Shown in pieces: positions 1 to 11,101 of a DNA stretch of 64,000 nt. A program made the translations under genes and the position numbers. The notes under the pieces are model-generated. The model did not search any database and was not told the origin of the DNA. It saw only the letters and a program-made list of their open reading frames with translations. Within the stretch, counting starts at the first letter, position 1, and each line of letters starts with the position of its first letter. Origin of the DNA: Tritrichomonas musculus (Eukaryota; Parabasalia; Tritrichomonadida; Tritrichomonadidae); NCBI GenBank assembly GCA_039105265.1, contig JAPFFF010000026.1, positions 496,001 through 560,000 of the forward strand, read 5' to 3'.

Positions 1-432
1 GCAAATCTGAGTCAGAACAAAATGAAAGCAAATCTGAGTCAGAACAAAATGAAAGCAAATCTGAGTCAGAACAAAATGAAAGCAAATCTGAGTCAGAACA
101 AAATGAAAGCAAATCTGAGTCAGAACAAAATGAAAGCAAATCTGAGTCAGAACAAAATGAAAGCAAATCTGAGTCAGAACAAAATGAAAGCAAATCTGAG
201 TCAGAACAAAATGAAAGCAAATCTGAGTCAGAACAAAATGAAAGCAAATCTGAGTCAGAACAAAATGAAAGCAAATCTGAGTCAGAACAAAATGAAAGCA
301 AATCTGAGTCAGAACAAAATGAAAGCAAATCTGAGTCAGAACAAAATGAAAGCAAATCTGAGTCAGAACAAAATGAAAGCAAATCTGAGTCAGAACAAAA
401 TGATAGCAAATATGAGTCAGGACAAAATGAAT
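1..432 (+). repeat. 27-bp coding tandem repeat, about 16 units
   Basis: Units start at bases 1, 28, 55 and so on. Fourteen are identical through 378. The fifteenth (379-405) has one change and the sixteenth (406-432) several. A period of 27 bp keeps all units in frame. The identity of the first fourteen suggests recent expansion or homogenisation. The array continues past the left edge. Confidence 0.95.
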
Positions 433-1922
433 CATCAAATATTGAAAAAAATTCACAATTTGGAAATTCAAAATCCAGAAGCGAATCAGAAAGTCCTCAA
501 TCTAAAAGTGAATCAAAGCATTCTACATCTAAAGATGAATCGCCTCTTTTAAGTTATCAAACGTCAACAGATCAATTGCAATCTAAAAACGGATCTAAGC
601 ACTCCATAGCTAGAAATATCACCCAAAAATCGCAAGAATCAGAAACATACAATTACAGTTACAGCTACAGTTACTATTCTTACTCAACAGGAACGCTCGA
701 GAACTCATCTGCCACCTCGTCTGCCCAGCAATCATTCGATCTTGGCCTCAAATATTACAAAGGAATAGGAATCCCAGTCAACAAGCCCAAAGCATTTGAA
801 TTGTTCACAGAAGCAGCCGACCATGGCCACCCAGAGGCACAATTCAACGTTGGCTTCATGTATTCCAAAGGTGACGGTGTTACAAAGGATCTTGGAAAAG
901 CTGCCAAATATTTCGAAATGGCGTCTAAACAGAACATTTCAAAGGCCAAGTATTCTCTCGGTGTTTTTTATTTGAAAGGAATCGGTGGCGTTCAAAAGGA
1001 CAAAGAAAAAGCAGCGGAATTGTTTGAGCAAGCTTCTGATACAGATTTGAAGGCACTTTACAACATTGCACTCATGTACCAGAACGGTTATGGCGTTAAA
1101 AAAGATCTCCAAAAAGCATGCGAATTTTTTGAACGTGCTGCTGAGCAAAATGACAGCGACTCTTGCTTCATTCTTGGACAAATTTATGAAAAAGGCGGAG
1201 CACAAGTTGAATGCGACAAAACAAAAGCCTTCAATTATTACAAAAAAGCTGCTGATTTGGGAAACGATAAGGCACAATTGTCACTGGGTCTCATGCACTT
1301 AAGAGGTGATGGTTGCGCGTTTGATGTTGAAAAAGGGCGCCATTATATCCAAATGTCTGCTCAGCAAGGAAATGAAAGAGCTATACAATATCTATCACAA
1401 GGCCTTCCAATTTTATCATCGCCACAATCAAGCAGACAAGCAACAAGGAATGCTCGATCATTTGCCAAACAAAGAGATGTTGATAATGATGATGTTGCTG
1501 TCGTTGACGGAGTAGATTTTGAAATGCTGAATCTGTTCCAGTCACTTAAAAGTGGAATAAAAAGAATCCACAGAAAAATTTCAAAAGAATTCATCAACAC
1601 TGATGATGCCCTAAATGACATTGACAATTTTCTAGTCGATAAAAATCTTTCTAATTGCATAACTGAACTTTGTTCTGCAGGGAATGCATTAAAAAGTCTC
1701 GAAGACAAAGCATACTTTCTGATAACAAAGGATAAACAGAGAAAAAATTGTTTACCAAAGCTGTTCACAATGAAAAGAAACCAAATTTTGTTGAATGATT
1801 CAAGCGAAGACCTTTCTGAAAGCGAATTCGATGATGAGCTTTATAAACTTGGCTATGATATTAGAAATCTTGATATGAGATTAAAGAGTCTCAATCAAGA
1901 GATTCTAAATTTACGGCAATAG
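3..1922 (+). CDS. Sel1-repeat protein with N-terminal 9-residue tandem repeats (5' end outside window)
   Basis: One frame is open from base 3 to the TAG at 1920-1922, giving 639 visible residues with no internal stop; the start lies upstream of the window. Visible residues 1-143 are repeats of KSESEQNES, encoded by a 27-bp tandem repeat. Next comes a Ser/Tyr-rich linker with a YSYSYSYYSYS run near residue 217. About six Sel1 (TPR-like) repeats fill residues 242-467, with the usual A..Y..G.GV..D..KA...F..AA spacing. The tail (468-639) is charged and helical. Sel1 proteins are solenoid scaffolds, and trichomonads have many of them. The polar repeat is probably a disordered spacer. No signal peptide can be judged because the N-terminus is missing. 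The family call is secure; partner and role are unknown. A second frame that is also open over the repeats does not continue into the Sel1 part, so this frame is the coding one. Confidence 0.85.
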   Translation, partial: KSESEQNESKSESEQNESKSESEQNESKSESEQNESKSESEQNESKSESEQNESKSESEQNESKSESEQNESKSESEQNESKSESEQNESKSESEQNESKSESEQNESKSESEQNESKSESEQNESKSESEQNDSKYESGQNESSNIEKNSQFGNSKSRSESESPQSKSESKHSTSKDESPLLSYQTSTDQLQSKNGSKHSIARNITQKSQESETYNYSYSYSYYSYSTGTLENSSATSSAQQSFDLGLKYYKGIGIPVNKPKAFELFTEAADHGHPEAQFNVGFMYSKGDGVTKDLGKAAKYFEMASKQNISKAKYSLGVFYLKGIGGVQKDKEKAAELFEQASDTDLKALYNIALMYQNGYGVKKDLQKACEFFERAAEQNDSDSCFILGQIYEKGGAQVECDKTKAFNYYKKAADLGNDKAQLSLGLMHLRGDGCAFDVEKGRHYIQMSAQQGNERAIQYLSQGLPILSSPQSSRQATRNARSFAKQRDVDNDDVAVVDGVDFEMLNLFQSLKSGIKRIHRKISKEFINTDDALNDIDNFLVDKNLSNCITELCSAGNALKSLEDKAYFLITKDKQRKNCLPKLFTMKRNQILLNDSSEDLSESEFDDELYKLGYDIRNLDMRLKSLNQEILNLRQ

Positions 1923-3254
1923 TAAATTATTTATTTTTAAATCTCGACAAATACAATAATTTGAAAACACAATATACTATTTTGATAAAGAAAGCATTGA
2001 TTATTTGAATATAAGAAGGCATCATAATATGATGTATTCTCATATTACATGAACTAATAGAATCGATGACAAAAAATCACATTATTTCTGTTTTATTTTG
2101 CTGATATAAGTAGATACCAGCGGTTTATTATTTTTAAAATTGTGAGATTTTATGTGTTTCCTCAATTTTTTTGAATGAGTAAACAAAAAATTCTGATAAA
2201 AATTTTCATTTTTACTGAAAAAATTCTTAAACAAAACGATTTACAACTCTCAAAAAAAACAAATTCAAAGTAGTAGTGTAAACAATTTGGTATATTAAAT
2301 TTTTTTGGATTTTGTTTTTGGACGAGTTTCATGAATGATTTAGCAATATTTCCATGCTGTCGCAATATTTTTTAAAGAAAGAATAATCTCTAAGTTAGTA
2401 ATTTATAAAGTTATATGACCATCAAAGCACTTAAAAAAGTTAAATGTAAGAATATGATCCATATAAAACATAAAATAACAAAATACCTATTATTTATCGC
2501 AGCTTCTAATTACTTACTCATAATTACACATGTAAATAGAATTATCTATATGAAATTTTAACGCATCATTCAATAAATATGATAAATCAAATTACATCAT
2601 ATAATACCTATTTTTATTTGCCAAATACCTTTTGGTTTACCAGTAAGATCAATACAATTTAAAAGAACACCAAATTGAAATGAAAATAACCGTACCAAAA
2701 TGAATTTTATGTATACACATATAATTATCAAATATTTATATTTTACAATCTTTAATATATTTCAGATTTTTTTAAAAAATTTTTTTTTACTAAATTATTT
2801 TTTCATTATATATGAAAACTGTTTAATTAATTAAATATTAATAATATAAATCACTTTTATATTTAATTTTACTCTGCTTTCTTTGAGATATTTATTGACC
2901 ATTTTTAAAATGTAAAGGATGAAATTTTAATTTTTTTTGAATTTTTTTCAATAGATAAAATAAAATTGAGGAGGAATAAAAATATTTGAATGAAAATTTC
3001 AATCTTATGATTTTATATAATAAAAAGTATATTTATCAAATGGCATTCTAATTTATCCTAGAAGGCCAAAGAATCTAACTAAATGCTAACCAAATACAAC
3101 CATAATTATATTGTATTCAATTTTATTCAATAAAGTGACATAATTAACAAATTGTAAATCATAACTTTGATAAGTAGAAATTGGACGTTAAATAGAGATA
3201 ATGAGCTTTGTTAACTATTTTGTTGTAATAAATATTTTATTTTGCAAACCTTAA
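1923..3254. other. AT-rich spacer
   Basis: About 1.3 kb with many short A/T runs. No convincing coding, RNA or repeat signal was seen. It separates the 3' ends of the Sel1 gene and of the oppositely oriented Myb gene. Confidence 0.6.
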
Positions 3255-3962
3255 TTATTTGGGCAATATCAAATTGCATTTTCTAAATATTTTTGTTTTA
3301 TGAGGAATCATTTTGATTATATTATAATTATATCTGTTTTTAATGTCATTAGCTGTTCTATTTTGAAAGAATTTGCATAAAAATGACCATTTGGGACCAT
3401 ATTTCAAATATTTTTCATACAAAAGTTTATCTTCTTCTTCATTCCATTCAGAATGATTAATTTCTGGAGCAAGATAATTTGTATATCTATCTCTGCATTG
3501 TTTTGAATTTCTTCCTGGCATTAATTTTCCTATCAAGTTCCAATTTTTAGCCCCAAATTTTTCAACAATCTGGAGTAACATTTCATCTTCTTTGGCACTA
3601 AATCTAAAGTGATAATTTGATCTATTTGATACAATATTATTATTATCTTCATTAGTTAGCATATTTAAATTTTCATTATTTTTTTGATTATCTATTTGTA
3701 AATGAGATGTTTTGATTTGATTTTTATCATTTCCCATTAAATCATTATATTGTTGAGAATCAGAATTAATATCACTATTTTTCGGTTCATTTGTTTGCTT
3801 TTGCTTTTGTTTTTGATCATTAGCAGTATCATAAAAAATATTTTGATGATAATTATTTAATACTTGATTGATGTAATTACTTTTATATTTTTTCTTTTTA
3901 TTTGATAAATTTTCATTCGTCAACGATTGGTCTTTAACTAGATGAATCATTTTCTTTTTCAT
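3255..3962 (-). CDS. R2R3 Myb-like DNA-binding protein
   Basis: This is a 235-residue protein. Residues 1-115 are Asn/Gln/Lys-rich and low in complexity. Residues 119-165 form a first Myb repeat, with Phe in place of the first Trp and the helix GRNSKQCRDRYTNYL. Residues 171-214 form a second repeat starting SEWNEEEDKLL, with recognition helix RTANDIKNRY. The tail is basic. R2R3 Myb proteins bind DNA as transcription regulators, and trichomonads carry large families of them; targets cannot be told here. The chosen ATG has a TCA just upstream (TATCAAATG), which resembles a trichomonad initiator. It stands alone among AT-rich spacers, convergent with the Sel1 gene. Confidence 0.9.
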   Translation of the reverse strand: MKKKMIHLVKDQSLTNENLSNKKKKYKSNYINQVLNNYHQNIFYDTANDQKQKQKQTNEPKNSDINSDSQQYNDLMGNDKNQIKTSHLQIDNQKNNENLNMLTNEDNNNIVSNRSNYHFRFSAKEDEMLLQIVEKFGAKNWNLIGKLMPGRNSKQCRDRYTNYLAPEINHSEWNEEEDKLLYEKYLKYGPKWSFLCKFFQNRTANDIKNRYNYNIIKMIPHKTKIFRKCNLILPK

Positions 3963-6710
3963 TTGATAAAACTTCTGTGAGAGTATTTAATTTTGTTTTA
4001 ACTTGTCTAATGTTTGAGCTAAATTCAATTTCTTTTCGAAACAATTTTTAAATGGAATTATCTTTATTTTCATTCAAAATTTCAATAATTATTATAAATT
4101 TGCAATTGCTATCAATATAAGAGATGTGTATAGTAACATCAAAAATATAAAATTGCTTTATTTTTTAAATATATATTGTATTTAATGTATTATTAAAAAA
4201 TGAATATAACATTGTCTCATTTTAATCGATAAATGCATCGGTAAACAAAAAACTTTTTTTGTGAAAAATAATTACAATTAATATTCAATTTAATAAAAAT
4301 ATTTTTTTTTCATATCTTTATATGATATCGCTTTTTCGATATATTTTATATATTTATATTATGATGTTAAATTAGTAAAATTAATTATTATTTCTTTAAT
4401 TTTAAATATTTGCATTTGTTTTAATTTTTATTATTATATTTATACTCCAAAGGAGGTATTTAAGTTTTTCTTCATTTTAGCATGCTATTTTACTCTCATG
4501 AGCAAAAAATAATACATTATTACTATCATCAGCATGATTAATGTTTGATTTTTATTTTAACATAAAAATTGATGCTAGAACTTATATTCATTAAAATTTC
4601 TCTAAATGCATGAATGTATATCTCGTTGGTACACAAAATTATAATTCTTCTTGGTTTCATTCAATAAAAAAATGGAATTTCGTTCTTTGGAATTAAAAAA
4701 TTTATATTTTATATTTTATACTTTTATTAATTCAAAGTATAATATAATTATTTAAATTTTGTTATATTTTATTTTTAGATTTATTCATTTATTCAGTTTC
4801 AATAGAAAATAGTGCATTGAAAAAAAAATTCAGAGTGTATTTTGAATTCATACCTCAATATTTTTGAATATATATATCAATATATATCTTAATATTTATG
4901 AGATATTGAAATATTTGAAACAACCTTTTAAAAAGTGTTTACATTTTATGACAATTTTAATATAAATATTCATTGACAGTAAACAAATATATTCATTTAT
5001 TTATATCAAAAATATATAATATGTATAATATCAAATATTATAAATTGTTATCAAATCTAAAATCAGTGTATTAATGAAATTATCGAGGTCCATATTTAAA
5101 AGAAATTCTTAGATGCACCTATCGAGTAGTTTGCTGCAATTATCAGTTCATTTTATTTTATACATGAATAAAAATAATATATTCAATTTATAAGAAATAA
5201 AATTAACCAAAATCCTCCAAAATAATAAAAATTTAACAAAAAACCAATTTTTTTTTAAAAATTCCTTAAATTTTAGTTCATTTTTAAATATATACCACAG
5301 GAGTATGCTAATATCAATATATGATACAGAATTAGGTATTATATTTATTAATTCTTTCTCAAATAATGTTAGATAGGAAAGATATTCTCATTATTATAAT
5401 ATTAAAAAAGTTCAAAATTACCCTTTAAAATTAAAATATTAGAGCATGATTGCAATATTAATAAATATTTTTAAAAGTACAATGTAAAAAAATAAAAAAT
5501 TGGGTGGATATTTTCAAAATATTGAAAAATCAAAAATACGTTATTTTCGTTACTATACACATTATAAGAGTGAAATCATTTGAAAATTGAATGAAAACGA
5601 TTATATTACAGTTAAAAACTAGTTTTTTTATATAATTGAAATTTAAAATTTATCAATCAATTTCCTAAACCATTCAAAACCTATAGTATTTTCAATATAT
5701 GATGGATTCAAAAGATATCGCATTTCTTTTATTTAAACAAATTAATTTTTAAAAAACTTTATATGAGTTAATAATTAGATAATATACAGCAAAGTTTTTG
5801 CATATATGCAATTTTGACTATTAAATAAAAATGATTTGAAATTTTTTTGAAACATCATTTTGAAATGATATTAATTTAGAAGTGATTTAAGTTTAATTGT
5901 TATTAATTTTGAATTGTTATTACCTGATATATTTTTTAATTATCATTTAATACATATTTTTTTTTTTTTTTGAACCTTGAATTTAGTTTTGAAAATCAAA
6001 ACATTATTATTATATTGGTATGAATAATGATGTACAATGTTACATTTAAATATAAATTATATATAAAAAAAATATTGCCAGTATTAAATAGTTAAACTAT
6101 AAAGAAAATGCTCAGTAGTTTCTAAAAAAAAATGTTTTTAAGTTTCAATTTATCTTTAACTTATTAGTAATTAAACTATTTATCTGACTTTTTTTTACAG
6201 CAATATGCATTTTGATTGCTTATTTGGTCACATGCTTTCATTTTATAATGCTAACAAAGCATGAATTTTCATTATCCTTTTTAATTCATAATTTAAAAGA
6301 TAGATATTACAGTTCAGAATTATTACTATAGTCTTCCCAAAAAATTTTGATAGAGATTTTGAATGAACTTGGCTGTATAAACTTTGAAAAAATAATATAA
6401 ATAATATTCTCAATTTTGAACCATTTATATGTCAGAAATAATGAATTAGCAATTTATAATTCCAAATAATTATGAATTTTTTTGCAATATATGTTATAAA
6501 TATATTTTATAAACTCATGATCACAAGGAAAAAATAAGATAAACATATTTGAAAAAATTCAGAAAATAAAAAAAATATTACTCAGAAAAAAAAATCAAAA
6601 ATATATAAGGCAGATAGCATTAAGAACGTATGAAATATAGCCCATAACATAATTTTTCAAGGATTTTATCTTATATGCTGTTATTCTAATAAGTATTTAT
6701 AATTCTAGAA
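3963..6710. other. Long AT-rich spacer
   Basis: About 2.7 kb of very AT-rich sequence, mostly short A/T runs and ATATAT stretches. I see no gene, tRNA or clear terminal repeats. Confidence 0.6.
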
Positions 6711-8020
6711 AGGCTACATGTCCACTTGATGCCTGTTTAACGACTTCAAATCTGTCGATGAAAGTAAGGATGAATTCACCTGGGGATATGATCAGCAGGA
6801 CTACAATGTTCCCGAGGGAAGCTACTCAACTGATCCTTCAAATGGCTGTTCACGTGTGATTGAATTTAAACGCATGGTGCAATCGTTGCCCTCTGATGGT
6901 ATCGGTGTCATAATGGACGTTGTTTACAACCACACGTACGAATCAAACAGCAACCTAAACAAAGTAGTTCCATTCTACATTTATAGATACAATGAAGATT
7001 GGTCTTTGTCTGGCGGTTCTGGTTGTGGCAATGACACAAAGTCTGAGAGAAAAATACACCGTAGATAGTGTTGTTTACCGGATGAAATCGTACAAACTCG
7101 ATGGGTTCCGATTTGATTTGATGGGTCTCATTGACATCAAAAAGTTGAGAATGAAATCCACAAAATGAATCCGTCTGCAATAATTTATGGCGAAGGATGG
7201 TCGATGAAGACAGCAACAGAAGAGTTGCTCACAACTCAGACTAGAATAAAAATGATAGCCAAATCTTTTGGTGTTTCTGGTTCGATTGCTTTTTTCAACG
7301 ATCAAACAAGAGACGGAATAAGAGGAAGCGTTTGGGATGCAGAAAACCCAGGATATCTTGGTAATCCATCTGACCAAAAATGCATAGAAAAAGTTGTGTT
7401 TGGATTGAAAGGTTGTGAATCGCGTTTCAAGTCTTTGTCGTCTTCTTGGACTGTTAAAGATGCAGGTGTAATCAATTACGCGTTTGTGCACGACAATAAC
7501 ACACTGTATGACAAATTAAAGCTTTCTTGCCCTGAATCATCTGAATCTCAAATTGTGATTCTTTGTATGGGAACCCCTTTGTTGATGGCAGGTGAAGAAA
7601 TTCTTCGTTCAAAGGTCAATAAAGACGGTTCTTTCAACAATAACAGCTACAATGCACCTGATGAAGTAAATAACATCAAATGGGAAAATATTAGGCCTGG
7701 CAGTTTTGAATTCAAAATTCAATAAAGGTTTGATTGAAATGCGTAAAAAAGTTGCAGTGTTGACTTCTCCAATTGAAAGAGTCGATGTTGTCCAAGAAAA
7801 TAATTGTTTTTTAGCAACTTTCGAAGATAATGTAAATAAAAAAGTCATTGCAATAATAAACCCAACTGAAAAAGAATTTTCTTTCAAAATGCCAAAAGGA
7901 ACCTGTTCTCTCATCGTTGATGCGCAGAATGCAGGTATTAGCGAAATAAGAGAATAAATTGGAGAAGCTGTTGTCGATGCAAAATCTGTAAATGTATATA
8001 TTGAAAGATTTAATAAATAA
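6711..8020 (+). pseudogene. Decayed type I pullulanase (GH13, alpha-1,6-glucan debranching)
   Basis: The order of fragments follows a type I pullulanase. HVHLMPV is at 6717, then WGYDQQDYNVPEGSYSTDP, GIGVIMDVVYNHTY (GH13 region I), NDTKSER, YKLDGFRFDLMG (region II with the nucleophile Asp), IIYGEGW (region III with the acid/base Glu), FFNDQTRDGIRGSVWD, and a C-terminal beta domain ending near 8020. The frame changes at about 6738, 7050, 7148 and 7705, and there is an in-frame stop at 7955-7957. The first several hundred residues of the family are absent. Pullulanases cut alpha-1,6 branches in glycogen or starch, so this is a relic of a storage-polysaccharide gene, possibly with intact paralogues elsewhere. 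Sequencing error is unlikely to explain five breaks plus the missing N-terminus. Confidence 0.85.
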
Positions 8021-8168
8021 ATAAATATTATTAAATCAACATATTTCTTTTTAATAAATTAAATATTTTCTAGCAAAAAAAAATAAGATTGGTTTTTGAT
8101 CGACCAGTTATTTTAAAAATGTCTTAACTAGATGTTTTTCCCTTCATTATAAATAGTGGTGAAAGAGG

Positions 8169-8175
8169 AAAAAAA
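8169..8175 (-). terminator. Pol III T-run terminator of tRNA-Leu
   Basis: Seven A on the plus strand read as seven T on the minus strand, 3 bp past the mature 3' end of the tRNA. This is the standard RNA polymerase III stop signal. Confidence 0.75.
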
Positions 8176-8178
8176 TTT

Positions 8179-8259
8179 GGTACCTGTGGGGTTCGAACCC
8201 ACGCTCCTCGCGGAATTGGGGCTTAAATCCAACGCCTTAGACCACTCGGCCAAAGTACC
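8179..8259 (-). tRNA. tRNA-Leu, anticodon UAA
   Basis: The 81-nt minus-strand sequence folds as a type II tRNA. The acceptor stem is GGTACTT with AGGTACC, including one G-T pair. The D arm is GCC...GGC and the T arm GTGGG TTCGAAC CCCAC. A long variable arm pairs TCC with GGA. The anticodon loop TTTAAGC gives UAA, reading UUA codons, which suit an AT-rich genome. The B box GGTTCGAACCC is intact. The last anticodon-stem pair is A31-C39, a mismatch. CCA is not encoded. No intron is seen. Confidence 0.93.
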
Positions 8260-8338
8260 ATGTTTAAACCGATTTTTTATTTACTTTTTGAATATTATTA
8301 ATTAAACTTTTATTGTTACAAATACTTATTATTAAAAA

Positions 8339-10441
8339 ATGGAAACCAATAATAAATTAAATAATATTGACACCAAAATGATTAATGGAATTGTATATTC
8401 ATTCGATAAAAGAGAAAATATATGCAAAATTGTCAATATTCCAGCAAATGCTATTGATATCATAATTCCAAAGTCAATCAACTATGAGTCAAAAGAGTAT
8501 ATTGTTACAACTATTTGTAAAGATTCTTTAATGTTTTCAGAAAATTTAAAATCTATTCAAGTTCCATCAAATTCAGATATTCAAATAATTGAAAAAGGAG
8601 TATTTGCAAAAAGATCGATTGAAAGCATAACAATTCCACGCAAAGTTGCTCATATATATGATTATGCTTTTTATCACTGTAAAAATCTTCAAATTGTTGA
8701 AATTCAAATGAATTCTGAACTTCAAATTATTGGCCAATTAGCATTCGCCTATTCATCAATTGAAAGCTTTACCTTTCCTCCCTCAGTAACACAAATAGGA
8801 AAATATGCATTTTTTGACTGTTTTAATCTTAAAAGAATAGATATTTCAAATAATTCTGAGCTTCAAATAATCGAAGAAGGAGCATTCGCCAATTCATCAA
8901 TTGAAAGTTTTTACATTCCACAAAAAGTAACACAAATAGGATTGGCTGCTTTTTCTGGATGTGAAAGACTTAAAACAGTAAATATTCCAGAAAATTCAGA
9001 ACTTCAAATAATCGAAAAAGAAGCATTCAAAGAAGCATCAATCAATACAATAACGATTCCATTAAAAGTAACCAAAATTTGTGAAGATTCTTTTTCAAAT
9101 AACAAAAGTCTTGAATACGTTAAAATTCAAAAAAATTCTGAGTTGAAATTAATCGAAAAAAATGCATTTTCAGGTTCATCGATTAGAAGTATCACAATTT
9201 CTAAGAATTTAATAGAACTCAGAGATGGATGGTGTCATGATACTCAAAAATTAACACGATTTGATGTCGATGAAAACAATCCAAAGTATTCGAATTTTGA
9301 AAATAAATTCATTATTGGTAAATCAACAAAAGAAAGTATTAATTATGAAAATCTTGTTTTTGCAGGACGCTACATCCAAGAAATTATCATTCCATCATTC
9401 ATCAAAAAGATTTGTCCATATTCTTTTGAATATTGCCAACAACTTCAATTCGTTGATATTTCAGAAAATTTAGAACTTCAAATGATTGATAAGTATGCTT
9501 TTTCTAATTCTTCAATCAAGATTATCAAACTCCCACAAAACCTAAAGCTCATTCGTGAAGGTTGTTTTTCAAATTGTGATCAACTTCAAACAATTGAAAT
9601 TCCAAAGAATTCCGAACTTAGAATAATTGAGCGAAATGCATTTTTAGGTTCATCTATTGAAAGTATCACAATTCCTAAGAATTTAATAGAACTCAAAGAT
9701 GGGTGGTGTAATGATACTCAAAAATTAACACGATTTGATGTCGATGAAAACAATCCAAAGTATTCGAATTTTGAAAATAAATTCATTATTGGTAAATCAA
9801 CAAAAGAAAGTATTAATTATGAAAATCTTGTTTTCGTAAGACGTGACATCACTAAAACTGTAATTCCATCATTTATAAAGATAATTAGACCATATGCATT
9901 CCAGTTATGCAAACAACTTCACCATATCGAATTTCAAGAAAATTCTGAACTTCAAATAATTGATAAATATGCATTCTGTGAATCATCAATCGTAAACATC
10001 AACATTCCAAAAAATGTCACACAAATATGCGATTTTGCTTTTGGTTCATGTGAGCAATTATATCATATTGAATTTCAGACAAATTCTGAACTTCATGCAA
10101 TTTACAAATATGCTTTTTTCTACACATCAATTAGAACGATATCAATTCCAAAAAATGTAAACAAAATAGCTGAAGCTGCTTTTATGGGTTGCAAATTAAA
10201 TAGAATTGTATTCGAATCAGATTCAGAACTTCAAATAATCGAAAAAGAAGCATTTTATGATTCTAAAATCGAAAGTATTTCAATTCCAAACAATGTCATG
10301 CAAATAGATGAAGGCGTTTTTTCCTTCTGTCGTGATCTTTGTATAATTGAACTTAACAAAAATGTAAAGAGTACTCTTTCTGATATTTATAAAATTAATT
10401 ATCAATTCCGTAGAGATTGTATTGTTACGATTCCTATATAA
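8339..10441 (+). CDS. BspA-like LRR_5 repeat protein (700 aa)
   Basis: The protein is built of about 23-residue LRR_5 (Treponema pallidum type) repeats over nearly its whole length. The recurring pattern is IESITIP..V..I...AF..C..L..V.I..NSELQIIEK.AF. LRR_5 proteins form solenoids for protein binding, and trichomonads have hundreds, some on the surface. This one starts METNNKLNN without a signal peptide, and no C-terminal membrane segment is seen, so it is likely intracellular or leaves the cell by another route. Two blocks beginning ELxDGWCxDTQKLTRFDVDE are close copies 158 residues apart. The stop is TAA within TATAAAGA, which could double as a trichomonad-type UAAA polyadenylation signal. 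The tRNA lies 80 bp upstream on the other strand. Confidence 0.9.
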   Translation: METNNKLNNIDTKMINGIVYSFDKRENICKIVNIPANAIDIIIPKSINYESKEYIVTTICKDSLMFSENLKSIQVPSNSDIQIIEKGVFAKRSIESITIPRKVAHIYDYAFYHCKNLQIVEIQMNSELQIIGQLAFAYSSIESFTFPPSVTQIGKYAFFDCFNLKRIDISNNSELQIIEEGAFANSSIESFYIPQKVTQIGLAAFSGCERLKTVNIPENSELQIIEKEAFKEASINTITIPLKVTKICEDSFSNNKSLEYVKIQKNSELKLIEKNAFSGSSIRSITISKNLIELRDGWCHDTQKLTRFDVDENNPKYSNFENKFIIGKSTKESINYENLVFAGRYIQEIIIPSFIKKICPYSFEYCQQLQFVDISENLELQMIDKYAFSNSSIKIIKLPQNLKLIREGCFSNCDQLQTIEIPKNSELRIIERNAFLGSSIESITIPKNLIELKDGWCNDTQKLTRFDVDENNPKYSNFENKFIIGKSTKESINYENLVFVRRDITKTVIPSFIKIIRPYAFQLCKQLHHIEFQENSELQIIDKYAFCESSIVNINIPKNVTQICDFAFGSCEQLYHIEFQTNSELHAIYKYAFFYTSIRTISIPKNVNKIAEAAFMGCKLNRIVFESDSELQIIEKEAFYDSKIESISIPNNVMQIDEGVFSFCRDLCIIELNKNVKSTLSDIYKINYQFRRDCIVTIPI
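9201..9834 (+). repeat. Internal 160-bp direct repeat inside the LRR gene
   Basis: Bases 9201-9360 and 9675-9834 are near-identical copies 474 bp (158 codons) apart, far closer than the other LRR units are to each other. This points to a recent in-frame duplication or gene conversion. Confidence 0.85.
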
Positions 10442-11101
10442 AGATAAGGGAAAAATATGTCGACGAAGGATTTATTTGTCGACCACGGTTATATGCTTAA
10501 TATTTAGCTATGATATTTGAATAATTGATCTTACTATTTACAAGTATTTTAAATCAATAAATAAATTTGGAAAAAGCAACTTCAATCTCTTTATTTTACT
10601 TAATTTTGTTTCAACGTCGACATTGCATTTTAAAGCTCATCATTGATTGGATGCATATAAAATAATTAGATTATTATTATTATTATTATTAAGCATTTCT
10701 TATGAAAATTTATCTTTAATTAATGACAAGATAAATGTGAAAAGGAAGTGAAAAAATAATTTAATCAATTGCACCTCTCTCCCTACAATTCATCCTTTTT
10801 TGTACGTTATTTTATTTTATAAATAAACGTTATTATTTTGTTTGGATTTGAGAAGAAAAATTGAATACATATAATTGAATTATTAGTATTTTTTTCAAAT
10901 AAATTCATTTAATTGTAAATTTCGTTAGAATTTTAAAATTAAAAATAATTTTGATAAGTCTCTATTAATATCTCAATATTTAATCAAAATTGATAAATAA
11001 AGTATTCAAAATAACTAAAAAAATAATATTTATTATTATATCAAGTGCATAGCCAAAAAGCAAAGAGATTCTTATCGTCAATATATACCTATAAAAAAAA
11101 A
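10442..11101. other. AT-rich spacer with a short (ATT)n tract
   Basis: This is the 3' to 3' gap between two converging genes. A small ATT microsatellite lies at about 10,668-10,690. No gene was seen. Confidence 0.6.

Noticed and set aside
22-552. A 176-residue plus-strand frame of MKANLSQNK repeats
   Set aside because: It is a shadow of the repeat array in another frame. It ends soon after the array, while the KSESEQNES frame continues into Sel1 repeats.
2162-2365. 67-residue minus-strand frame
   Set aside because: Low-complexity, Phe/Lys-rich, no family resemblance and no convincing start context in an AT-rich spacer.
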